Source of the DNA: Anaerolineae bacterium | GTDB lineage: Bacteria; Chloroflexota; Anaerolineae; Promineifilales; Promineifilaceae | Assembly: GCA_023382655.1 (NCBI GenBank) | Contig: JAHDWK010000012.1 | Span: 62,001 to 126,000, forward strand | Direction of reading: 5' to 3' | Length of the DNA: 64,000 bases | Shown: piece by piece, positions 17,345 through 23,060 of the stretch | How positions within the stretch are numbered: position 1 is the stretch's first letter | Layout of the letters: each line of letters starts with the position of its first letter | Notes under the pieces: generated by a model | The model's input: only the letters and a program-made list of their open reading frames with translations | What the model was told of the DNA's origin: nothing | Databases searched by the model: none | Position numbers and translations under genes: made by a program

Positions 17345-17790
17345 GATTAATCTCCTCACTACTCAGACAACAGGTGATGCCTGTTCTCGTTTGCGCCCTT
17401 ACAGGGTAGCACGGCAGGCCCGGCCGCAGAAAGCGCCATACTACCTGTTCAGCTATAGGTGAAATCACCTATAAACCACCTGATCCTGCCCACACGGACA
17501 CGGTTATGGTGCCTGCGGCGCAGCCGACATGGCGCGGGTGAAGCGAACGGCCGTTACCGCCCAACAAAAAATCCGCGCCCCCTCTCCAAACTTTTTTATG
17601 GACAATGCTCCCCTTCTCCGGTATTCTTTTTGCCAGTTGCCGAGGCAAACAAGTTGGGCAAATACCATGAAACAAAGAACCACCCTCACAAACAAAGCAT
17701 ATTGTTTTCTCACACCGTGGGGTTGTTGATTTATGCTGATTCATTACACAACGAATCGGCATAATAATTGTTAGACGCCAAGGAGACATC
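17345..17790. other. 446-bp non-coding stretch: operon leader, then repeat copy R1
   Basis: Positions 17345-17560 hold the likely promoter region of the ABC exporter and no convincing gene. From 17562 the sequence belongs to the three-copy repeat described separately. From 17714 it forms a stem (TTATGC..GATTC paired with GAATCGGCATAA) that ends at the perfect integron core site GTTAGAC (17770-17776), 14 nt before the VOC start codon. Confidence 0.6.
17562..17768. repeat. Dispersed repeat copy R1 (upstream of VOC cassette)
   Basis: Shares its first 110 bp with copy R2 (21732-21841), including CAACAAAAAATCCGC, ATGGACAATG, CTTCTCCGGTAT and CAAACAAGTTGGGCAAAT. Its 17598-17768 part is shared with copy R3 (22838-23004), including the terminal stem with ACGAATCGGCATAAT. 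Each copy is directly followed by a plus-strand accessory gene. Confidence 0.8.
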
Positions 17791-18373
17791 ATGACGGTCA
17801 AGCGTATGGACAACGTCGGCATCGTGGTAGAAGACATTGACGCCGCCATTGAGTTCTTCACCGAACTTGGCCTGAAGCTCGAAGGGCGAGCCACGGTCGA
17901 AGGAGAATGGGCAGGGCGCGTTACCGGACTGGGTTCCCAGCGCGTCGAGATCGCCATGATGGTCACTCCCGACGGTCACAGCCGGCTCGAGATGTCCCGA
18001 TTCCTCGCGCCGCCTGTGGTCGCCGATCACCGCAGCGCCCCGGTGAACGCTCTCGGTTACCTGCGTGTCATGTTCACCGTGGAGGATGTAGACGATACGC
18101 TGGCCCGGCTCGGCAAACGCGGCGCGGAACTCGTCGGCGAAGTGGTTCAGTACGAAGACATGTATCGGCTCTGCTACATCCGAGGCCCCGAAGGAATTCT
18201 CATCGGGCTGGCCCAAGAGCTTGGGCAGCAGACGTCTCGATGAGCAGATGGGACAGGTACAGACCTGATAGGGGTGCGTACGCGCGGTGGCGAGTTGCCG
18301 TTTGAGGGCGTCTAACAGATCGCTCAAGCCGACCCCTCCGGCCTTCGGCCTCCGGGGCGGCTTAGCTCAACCG
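17770..18373 (+). mobile_element. Integron-type gene cassette carrying a VOC protein
   Basis: Bounded on the left by the core site GTTAGAC (17770-17776) and on the right by the core site of the attC-like element 18310-18379. It contains a single gene in the orientation expected for cassettes (5' core, short leader, ribosome site, ORF, attC). No integrase gene is visible within the window. Confidence 0.6.
17791..18243 (+). CDS. VOC-superfamily (glyoxalase/bleomycin-resistance fold) protein
   Basis: A 150-residue protein with the paired beta-alpha-beta-beta-beta modules of the vicinal-oxygen-chelate fold. The first module runs from MDNVGIVVEDIDAAIEFFTE to the metal-ligand region VEIAMM. The second starts at LGYLRVMFTVEDVDDTLARL and ends with CYIRGPEGILIGLAQEL, where the Glu/Asp ligand would lie. 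The AAGGAG ribosome site 6 nt upstream fixes the start. It is carried in an integron-like cassette. Its base composition differs from the neighbours and it lacks the ACGGCCGT octamer, both signs of recent transfer. The substrate is unknown; VOC cassettes may act on antibiotics, glutathione adducts or small dienes. Confidence 0.8.
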   Translation: MTVKRMDNVGIVVEDIDAAIEFFTELGLKLEGRATVEGEWAGRVTGLGSQRVEIAMMVTPDGHSRLEMSRFLAPPVVADHRSAPVNALGYLRVMFTVEDVDDTLARLGKRGAELVGEVVQYEDMYRLCYIRGPEGILIGLAQELGQQTSR

Positions 18374-18379
18374 TTGGGC
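18310..18379 (+). other. attC recombination site (70 bp)
   Basis: Fits the attC layout. R'' box GTCTAAC is at 18310-18316, L'' CTCAAGCCG ends at 18331, L' CGGCTTAGCTC is at 18358-18368 and R' box GTTGGGC at 18373-18379. L'' and L' pair with one unpaired base, the usual strand-choice feature. The central CCCCTCCGGCCTTCGGCCTCCGGGG forms a tight hairpin. It directly follows the VOC gene and precedes the phosphotransferase gene. Confidence 0.85.
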
Positions 18380-19414
18380 CGACGAATAGAAAGCATTTCG
18401 TTTGTGTCGATAGGGCGTGATCTTGCGATGCGTGAAGGAGGATGTGTTCAATGGGATGGGAGGCACTAGAGCAGTGGGGTGACGACGTCGTTCGCATCGA
18501 ACCGCTCGCTGGCGGAGTGGCCAACGACGTGTGGACCGTGCGCGTCAACGGGCACCTCGCAGTCGGTCGTCTTGGTGTCAGGAGCGACGCTGATCTCGCG
18601 TGGGAGACCGAACTCCTCAAACGCCTCGACCGTGAGGGTCTGACCGTGCCGGTGCCGATCCCGACGATGGCCGGCCGGCTGTTCGCCGACGGTGTGGTGC
18701 TGATGACCTACGTCGAGGGCGGACCGCCCGAAACGGAGTCCGACTGGCGTCGTGTGGCCGACACGCTCCGCCAGCTGCATCGGTTGACGCCGGGGTGGCC
18801 GCAGCGCCCGGGCTGGCGATCGTCGACCGACCTTCTGCACACCGAGACCGGGACGAAGATCGACCTCGGCGCGATGCCGCCTGAGGGCGTTGCTCGATGC
18901 CGAGCAGCGTGGGCGCGGCTCAGCGGACGTCAGACCTGCGTCGTCCACGGCGACCCCAACCCGCGCAACATTCGCATTACCAGAGATCGGGTCGCGCTGA
19001 TCGACTGGGACGAGGCGCACGTCGACGTCCCCGACCTCGACCTGGTGATGCCCCACAACGCTGCCGGTCTCGACGACGAGGCGCACGACATCGCCGCGCA
19101 AGCGTGGGCCGCATGGGAAGCCGCCGTCTGCTGGGACGACGAGCACGCAGTCAAGCGGCTCGCCGAAGTTCGAGCGGTCTGAGCAGCAGCGGCAGCGAAT
19201 CCAGAGAACGCGCCTACTGCTGGGATCTTCGGCGCCGCTTTCGACCCCGACCAGCACGTCCAGACCTGGCGCATGTACCTCGAGCAAATGCGCCCAACAC
19301 AGTGTGCACCCGACTTGGGGTACGCGCCGCGTTTTTCAGCATGTTTCTGGCTTGCGCGGAAGCCCGTTTCGAGGGTGAGTCCACGCTCCCACCCCAAGCG
19401 GGTAACGCTCGCCG
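18374..19414 (+). mobile_element. Integron-type gene cassette carrying an APH-fold phosphotransferase
   Basis: Runs from the cut point in the R' core of the first attC to the core-like GTTAGCC of the second attC-like element. It contains one plus-strand gene and its 3' attC. Its codon use (strongly GC-ending, GACCTC- and GTCGAC-rich) differs from both flanks and resembles high-GC actinobacterial or soil-integron DNA. Confidence 0.55.
18451..19182 (+). CDS. Phosphotransferase of the APH (aminoglycoside/choline kinase) fold
   Basis: A 243-residue kinase-like enzyme. The N-terminal lobe has a LAGGVANDVWTVRV nucleotide loop. The catalytic loop reads VVHGDPNPRNIRI (HGDxxxxN) and the metal motif LIDWDEA follows. 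These are the signatures of the APH superfamily (aminoglycoside phosphotransferases, choline and homoserine kinases). The ATG at 18451 is chosen because GGAGG lies 9 nt upstream. It is carried in an integron cassette, which makes a resistance-type or small-molecule detoxifying role plausible. Sequence divergence from well-known aph genes means the substrate cannot be given. No octamer ACGGCCGT is present. Confidence 0.82.
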   Translation: MGWEALEQWGDDVVRIEPLAGGVANDVWTVRVNGHLAVGRLGVRSDADLAWETELLKRLDREGLTVPVPIPTMAGRLFADGVVLMTYVEGGPPETESDWRRVADTLRQLHRLTPGWPQRPGWRSSTDLLHTETGTKIDLGAMPPEGVARCRAAWARLSGRQTCVVHGDPNPRNIRITRDRVALIDWDEAHVDVPDLDLVMPHNAAGLDDEAHDIAAQAWAAWEAAVCWDDEHAVKRLAEVRAV

Positions 19415-19420
19415 TTAGCC
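19292..19420 (+). other. attC-like recombination site (129 bp)
   Basis: R'' GCCCAAC is at 19292-19298. L'' ACCCGACTTGGGGT (19308-19321) is complementary to L' ACCCCAAGCGGGT (19391-19403) apart from one extra A in L'', the diagnostic extrahelical base. The right core is GTTAGCC (19414-19420), one base off the GTTRRRY consensus. The 69-bp central region fits a long variable structure. It sits 109 bp after the phosphotransferase stop. Confidence 0.65.
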
Positions 19421-19450
19421 CGCAATGAGTTCAAGGACATATTGGCCGAA

Positions 19451-19688
19451 ATGAATCAACCTCAAAACCACATCAAGTCCAAACAACGCATCGCCGACCA
19501 CGGGGAGGTCTTCACCCCGGCGTGGATGGTCGAGGCCATGTTAGACCTGGTGAAGGAAGAGACGGAACGCATTGATTCCCGCTTCCTGGAGCCAGCGTGC
19601 GGCGGCGGTAACGTGCTGGAAATCTTTGTCGGCTACCTGAGAAGGGGTCACGGCCGTAGGCGAGACAAGTGAGGCGACGGCCGTATAA
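19451..19688 (+). pseudogene. N-terminal fragment of a DNA methyltransferase joined to a foreign tail
   Basis: The first ~55 codons encode the start of an Eco57I/type-IIG-like adenine methyltransferase: KQRIADHGEVFTPAWMVEAM, then the SAM-binding FLEPACGGGN. The rest of the enzyme, including the catalytic NPPY region, is missing. After codon ~66 the sequence switches to the 42-nt stretch encoding VTAVGETSEATAV and a stop, in a different frame from the methyltransferase part. The same tail ends the window's first gene and the fragment at 20506-20797. The remnant lies directly after the second attC-like site. No active enzyme is expected. Confidence 0.75.
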
Positions 19689-19810
19689 TTCCAACATTCA
19701 CATTGCGCAAAACAGGTGTGGCGCGGCGAGGACGCCGGCCACAGCCACCAATGGAAGACCACGCCGAATCAGGGCATCAAAACATTATCTCGAAGCGATA
19801 CAATTGGTAT

Positions 19811-20431
19811 ATGAAGATAGTCATTATTAGTGATACACACGGCCGTCATGAAGAGTTAGGCAACATGGAAGGGGATATTCTCATTCATTGCGGGGACGTT
19901 TGTTTGGGTTTTGATGCCTTTGACTATGAGCTTGACGCCATTGACAACTGGTTTTCTAAACAACGATTTTCAGCAATCTTGTGCATCGGTGGCAATCATG
20001 ACCGCCCCATCCAACATCGAGTAGAACGGAGAATTCCCGTATTTCAAAATGCGGTCTATCTCCAGGATGAAACATTTAACTATAAGGGCATCAAGTTCTA
20101 TGGCACTCCCTGGACGCCTGACTTGTATGGATGGGCATTCTATCAGGCGAATGACAAATTAAAAATAATATGGGAGCAAATCCCATCTGACACAGACATC
20201 TTGATTACCCATACACCGCCCTGGCAAATTCTGGATAGTCCCCGTTACTCCGCACTACATTTGGGGTGTCCTCATTTGAGAAAAAGAGTCGAAACTATAC
20301 GGCCACAACTCCATTGTTTTGGTCATAATCATGCCAGTTATGGACAGAAGGAGATGAACGGGACGCTATTTGTAAATGCTTCTATTGTTTCACGAGGGAA
20401 CATGAATCTGCCGATTTCAATTGAATTATGA
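19811..20431 (+). CDS. Metallophosphoesterase (calcineurin-like)
   Basis: A 206-residue enzyme with the classical dimetal motifs: IISDTHGRH (DxH), HCGDVC (GD), GGNHDRP (GNHD), THTPPW (H) and FGHNHASYG (GHxH). Length and motif spacing fit MPPED/DR1281-like phosphodiesterases that act on cyclic or linear nucleotides and similar phosphoesters. The start is the ATG at 19811, where homology begins. Codon use is more AT-rich than the core genes, and it stands alone inside the accessory island between two broken genes. The substrate is unknown. Placement near a PARG-like gene hints at nucleotide or ADP-ribose metabolism or defence, but this is weak inference. Confidence 0.82.
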   Translation: MKIVIISDTHGRHEELGNMEGDILIHCGDVCLGFDAFDYELDAIDNWFSKQRFSAILCIGGNHDRPIQHRVERRIPVFQNAVYLQDETFNYKGIKFYGTPWTPDLYGWAFYQANDKLKIIWEQIPSDTDILITHTPPWQILDSPRYSALHLGCPHLRKRVETIRPQLHCFGHNHASYGQKEMNGTLFVNASIVSRGNMNLPISIEL

Positions 20432-20505
20432 TGGGCCACCAATTTCACGAATGAACATGAATGCGTGAGGTTTGTATCATTCGTGGCTATTTGCGCAGGA
20501 AAACA

Positions 20506-20797
20506 ATGTCTCTGAAAACTGTCGCCACAGAAACAGTTGCCTTTTTGGAGAACGGTAGATACGTCTCGGACGCTGGCGACACGGTACAGTTCTTGCCTGA
20601 ACAGCAAACGGCCGTTGCCGGAACCCGTCTATACACACCTGCGGAATTACACGCGCTGTTGGCTAACCAACCGGTTGCCAGAGAGCGGAGCAGACTTCAG
20701 CCACAGGTCTGGTTATGGAAGTTACCGGTTGCAGGTGACGGAAGAGGGGGATGGAGTGACGGCAGTAGGCGAGACGAGTGAGGCGACGGCCGTTTAG
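20506..20797 (+). pseudogene. Truncated duplicate of the PARG-like gene with the shared tail
   Basis: The first ~55 codons are nearly identical to the start of the intact gene at 21880-22728 (MSLKTVATET, FLENGRYVSDAGDT, QFLPEQQTAVAGTRLYTP). A 1-nt loss near 20675 then shifts the frame, although nucleotide similarity continues to about 20730 (GGTCTGGTTATGGAAGTTACCGG). The remaining catalytic domain is replaced by a 64-bp segment closely matching the window's first gene (GCAGGTGACGGAAGAGGG, then the VTAVGETSEATAV tail to a TAG at 20797). It is therefore a chimeric remnant, not a working gene. Confidence 0.75.
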
Positions 20798-20807
20798 TTT
20801 GGGGTGA

Positions 20808-21260
20808 TTAAAGCCCTTTTATAAATGACTGGAGTTCGTTTTTTACCGCTCCCCAGACCCCGCCAAGAGGCAATACCAGGTTTTCCATTCGTGCCCACTC
20901 CAAAAAGAAAGAGTAGGAATGGCGATAAAAGTGCCGGAAAGACAAATACTCTGAAAGCACATTTGCCGTTTCTGCCGATATGACGGCCGGTCGCTGCTCA
21001 CTTTTCGTGGTCATTTGCTCAATGAGTTGCTGATGCCAGGCGTGGCCTTCAGGTGTGGCGTGGTCTATTTCGCTGGCTATCACTTTGAATATGTTCTCAA
21101 TTCCGTTATAGAAGGAATGGAGTAGGGAAGCAACGGCCGTTGTTTGCACTATATCAGGCGCTTCGGTCTGGATCGTCTCTAGCAAATCCGCGTAGGCCAC
21201 AAGAAGCTGGTCTATCTGCGTGATCTCAAAAAGAATCTTCTTGACTGTTTTATCAGACAA
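20808..21260 (-). CDS. HepT-like toxin (HEPN ribonuclease/AMPylation target)
   Basis: A 150-residue all-helical protein. RHFYRHSY is an RX4HXY motif of the HEPN superfamily, which is the catalytic motif of HepT toxins and, in many systems, the site of Tyr AMPylation by the partner nucleotidyltransferase. The gene overlaps the end of the upstream MntA-like gene by 8 nt, the usual antitoxin-toxin order. HepT/MntA pairs act in plasmid maintenance and phage defence. Its place in the accessory island, next to broken restriction-modification and cassette genes, agrees with that. An ACGGCCGT octamer is present, so this pair has probably been resident for some time. Confidence 0.85.
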   Translation of the reverse strand: MSDKTVKKILFEITQIDQLLVAYADLLETIQTEAPDIVQTTAVASLLHSFYNGIENIFKVIASEIDHATPEGHAWHQQLIEQMTTKSEQRPAVISAETANVLSEYLSFRHFYRHSYSFFLEWARMENLVLPLGGVWGAVKNELQSFIKGL

Positions 21261-21576
21261 TTTGCACTAATTCCTCTTCATCAAGCAAAAAGCGAACGAA
21301 CATATCTTCCGGCGTATCCAGGTCAACCAGATCAACAGAGTAATCTAATTCTCTAAACAACCGCCCATACACGCGGAAAAAATCCTTTTTGGGGCAGCCG
21401 CGTACCGCCAGATCAATGTCTGATTGGGCATGTATATCTCCTGTTGCCAGAGAGCCAAAAAGGTAAATTTGGGTGCAGCCCGCTTCCCGCAGGATGTGTA
21501 CCGCTTTCTCAACATTTATTTGATAGGTCGTTGGCAAGTCTGCTAATTCCATTCTCTCGTCACTCCAGGTGATCAT
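21253..21576 (-). CDS. MntA-like nucleotidyltransferase antitoxin
   Basis: A 107-residue minimal nucleotidyltransferase. The signature GSLATGDIHAQSDIDLAV gives the GSxxxGxxxxxSDIDL pattern, whose two Asp residues bind metal, and a third acidic residue lies in VDLVDLD. In MntA/HepT systems this protein transfers AMP to the HEPN toxin tyrosine and neutralises it. It is the first gene of the two-gene minus-strand operon and overlaps hepT by 8 nt. An inverted repeat ATAAGCGGATA/TATCCGCTTAT lies 60-93 nt upstream and could be the autoregulatory site. Confidence 0.87.
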   Translation of the reverse strand: MITWSDERMELADLPTTYQINVEKAVHILREAGCTQIYLFGSLATGDIHAQSDIDLAVRGCPKKDFFRVYGRLFRELDYSVDLVDLDTPEDMFVRFLLDEEELVQIV

Positions 21577-21635
21577 TTAACCACACTTTAGTCAAACCGG
21601 CGCAGAAGTCAACTATTTGTTTGTCCAAGTTACTG

Positions 21636-21669
21636 ATAAGCGGATAGGCGGGTTGGTTTATCCGCTTAT
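21636..21669. promoter_or_regulatory. Inverted repeat upstream of the MntA/HepT operon
   Basis: Arms ATAAGCGGATA (21636-21646) and TATCCGCTTAT (21659-21669) are perfect complements separated by 12 nt, and CTTATCCGCT recurs at 21675-21684. A repeated dyad at this distance before a toxin-antitoxin operon is a candidate operator; no direct proof is possible from sequence. The rest of the 303-bp gap 21577-21879 holds repeat R2 and the PARG leader. Confidence 0.4.
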
Positions 21670-21731
21670 TCGTGCTTATCCGCTGCCGCGCATATGTTTT
21701 TTAACCCCACGCATCCGGCCGTCACCACCTT

Positions 21732-21841
21732 CAACAAAAAATCCGCTCCCCCTCTCCAGATTTATTTATGGACAATGACCCCCTTCTCCGGTATCCTTTT
21801 TGCCAGTTGCCCCGGCAAACAAGTTGGGCAAATGCCATGAA
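21732..21841. repeat. Dispersed repeat copy R2 (upstream of the PARG-like gene)
   Basis: A 110-bp copy, about 90% identical to R1 by eye. It ends at CAAGTTGGGCAAATGCCATGA, 39 nt before the PARG-like start codon, and lacks the distal stem seen in R1 and R3. GTTGGGC inside it fits the GTTRRRY integron core consensus, and TTGCCCCGGCAA forms a small hairpin. Confidence 0.8.
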
Positions 21842-21879
21842 CTGACAACCTACCATAAAGATGATCAAATAGGGGAACA

Positions 21880-22728
21880 ATGTCTCTGAAAACTGTCGCC
21901 ACAGAAACACTTGCTATTTTGGAGAACGGTAGATACGTCACGGACTCTGGCGACACGGTACAGTTCTTGCCTGAACAGCAAACGGCCGTTGCCGGAACCC
22001 GTCTATACACACCGGAGGAATTACACACGCTGTTGGTTAACCAGGCTGGCTGCCAGAGAGCGGAGCAGGCGTCGGCTACAGGTCTGGTTATGGAGGTTAC
22101 CGGCGAAACAACGCAGGTGGCGGCCCACCGTTTAACGCACAGCGAAGGGTGTAAAGAGCTGGTGTTGTTAAACTATGCCTCCGCCCGTAATCCCGGCGGT
22201 GGGTTCATCACCGGAGCCAAAGCGCAAGAGGAAGATTTGGCCCGCTGCTCCGGTTTGTATCCTTGTTTGCTGACGCAACCGGGTTATTACGAGGCCAACC
22301 GGAAACAGAGTTCTTTGTTGTACACCGACCACATCATCTACTCGCCGGACGTGCCCTTCTTCCGCACCCACAGCAGCAATCTGCTGCCGGAGATATTTTT
22401 GGCGTCGGTGATTACGGCGCCGGCGCCCAATGCCGGCGAAGTGCTGCGCCGTGAGCCAGAGGCGCAGCCTTTGATCGCCCAAACCTTGCGCCGGCGAGCG
22501 GGCATGGTTTTGGCCGTGGCCCGTGAAAATGGGCACCGTTCCGTCTTATTGGGCGCGTGGGGCTGTGGAGTCTTTCGGAATGACCCCCCTCTGGTGGCCG
22601 ATATTTTTGGGAATTGGTTGATAAGCCCTGATTTCAGTAACTGCTTTGACCGGGTTGTTTTTGCGGTATATGACCTCCGCCAGGACAAAGGAGTGTTCAC
22701 TGCTTTTAAGGCTCGATTGGCAGGATAG
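21880..22728 (+). CDS. Microbial-type PARG (TIGR02452/DUF2263) ADP-ribosyl hydrolase
   Basis: A 282-residue protein. The core LVLLNYASARNPGGGFITGA followed by QEEDLARCSGLYPCL is the diagnostic GGG-x6-8-QEE signature of macrodomain-related poly(ADP-ribose) glycohydrolases, in which the adjacent Glu pair is catalytic. The C-terminal half (VLLGAWGCGVFRNDP) matches the macrodomain-like closing part of the same family. It would remove ADP-ribose from proteins or other targets. AGGGGAA lies upstream of the ATG. A broken duplicate of its first third stands at 20506-20797. Repeat R2 directly precedes it. Such genes often accompany ADP-ribosylating toxins, but no transferase is visible here. Confidence 0.85.
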   Translation: MSLKTVATETLAILENGRYVTDSGDTVQFLPEQQTAVAGTRLYTPEELHTLLVNQAGCQRAEQASATGLVMEVTGETTQVAAHRLTHSEGCKELVLLNYASARNPGGGFITGAKAQEEDLARCSGLYPCLLTQPGYYEANRKQSSLLYTDHIIYSPDVPFFRTHSSNLLPEIFLASVITAPAPNAGEVLRREPEAQPLIAQTLRRRAGMVLAVARENGHRSVLLGAWGCGVFRNDPPLVADIFGNWLISPDFSNCFDRVVFAVYDLRQDKGVFTAFKARLAG

Positions 22729-23060
22729 GTGGTAATCATCGGATGATTTTGTTGGCAAAGTTAAAGATTCCACCCCCTCCTACTTTCACCTGATACACAC
22801 CAGTCCCTACCGCCAGGATGGGGCTGACCAGATAACAATGGACAATGACCCACTTCTCCGGTATCCTTTTTGTCAGTTGCTAATACAAACAAGTTGGGCA
22901 AATGCCGTGAAGCGAGGAACGATCACCACAAACGAAGCATATAGTATTTCCGCACTATAGAATTGTTGAACTATACTGATTCATTTCACAACGAATCGGC
23001 ATAATAGTTATTGGGTCGCCACCGTTCAGACATTGTCTTTTGTGTCATAGGTGTCGTTAA
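22729..23060. other. 332-bp leader of the reverse-transcriptase gene (possible ncRNA/att region)
   Basis: No protein gene is seen. It contains a hairpin (CAGTCCC with GGGGCTG, 22801-22826), repeat R3, a 6-bp stem TATAGT/ACTATA (22940-22959), and the stem-forming end of R3. A structured leader before an RT gene could encode a template or guide RNA as in retrons and some defence RTs. The hairpins are short, however, and R3 also occurs before unrelated genes, so a recombination-site role is equally likely. Confidence 0.35.
22838..23004. repeat. Dispersed repeat copy R3 (upstream of the RT gene)
   Basis: The 167-bp copy matches R1 from ATGGACAATG through CAAACAAGTTGGGCAAAT to the stem CTGATTCATTTCACAACGAATC and GGCATAAT. 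It diverges at the spot where R1 has the core GTTAGAC; here the equivalent is ATTGGGT. It ends 56 nt before the RT start. Confidence 0.8.

Noticed and set aside
17504..17713. Small minus-strand protein in repeat R1 (peptide GICPTCL)
   Set aside because: The peptide recurs in R2 and R3 because DNA is repeated, but frames break in R3 and no ribosome site is seen.
17714..17776. Stem before the VOC cassette as a full attC site
   Set aside because: The right core GTTAGAC and a 12-bp stem are there, but no RYYYAAC left box; kept only as part of repeat R1 and as a cassette boundary.
18466..19287. 273-codon minus-strand frame over the phosphotransferase gene
   Set aside because: High-GC antisense frame; the plus-strand protein has clear HGDxxxxN and IDW motifs and a ribosome site.
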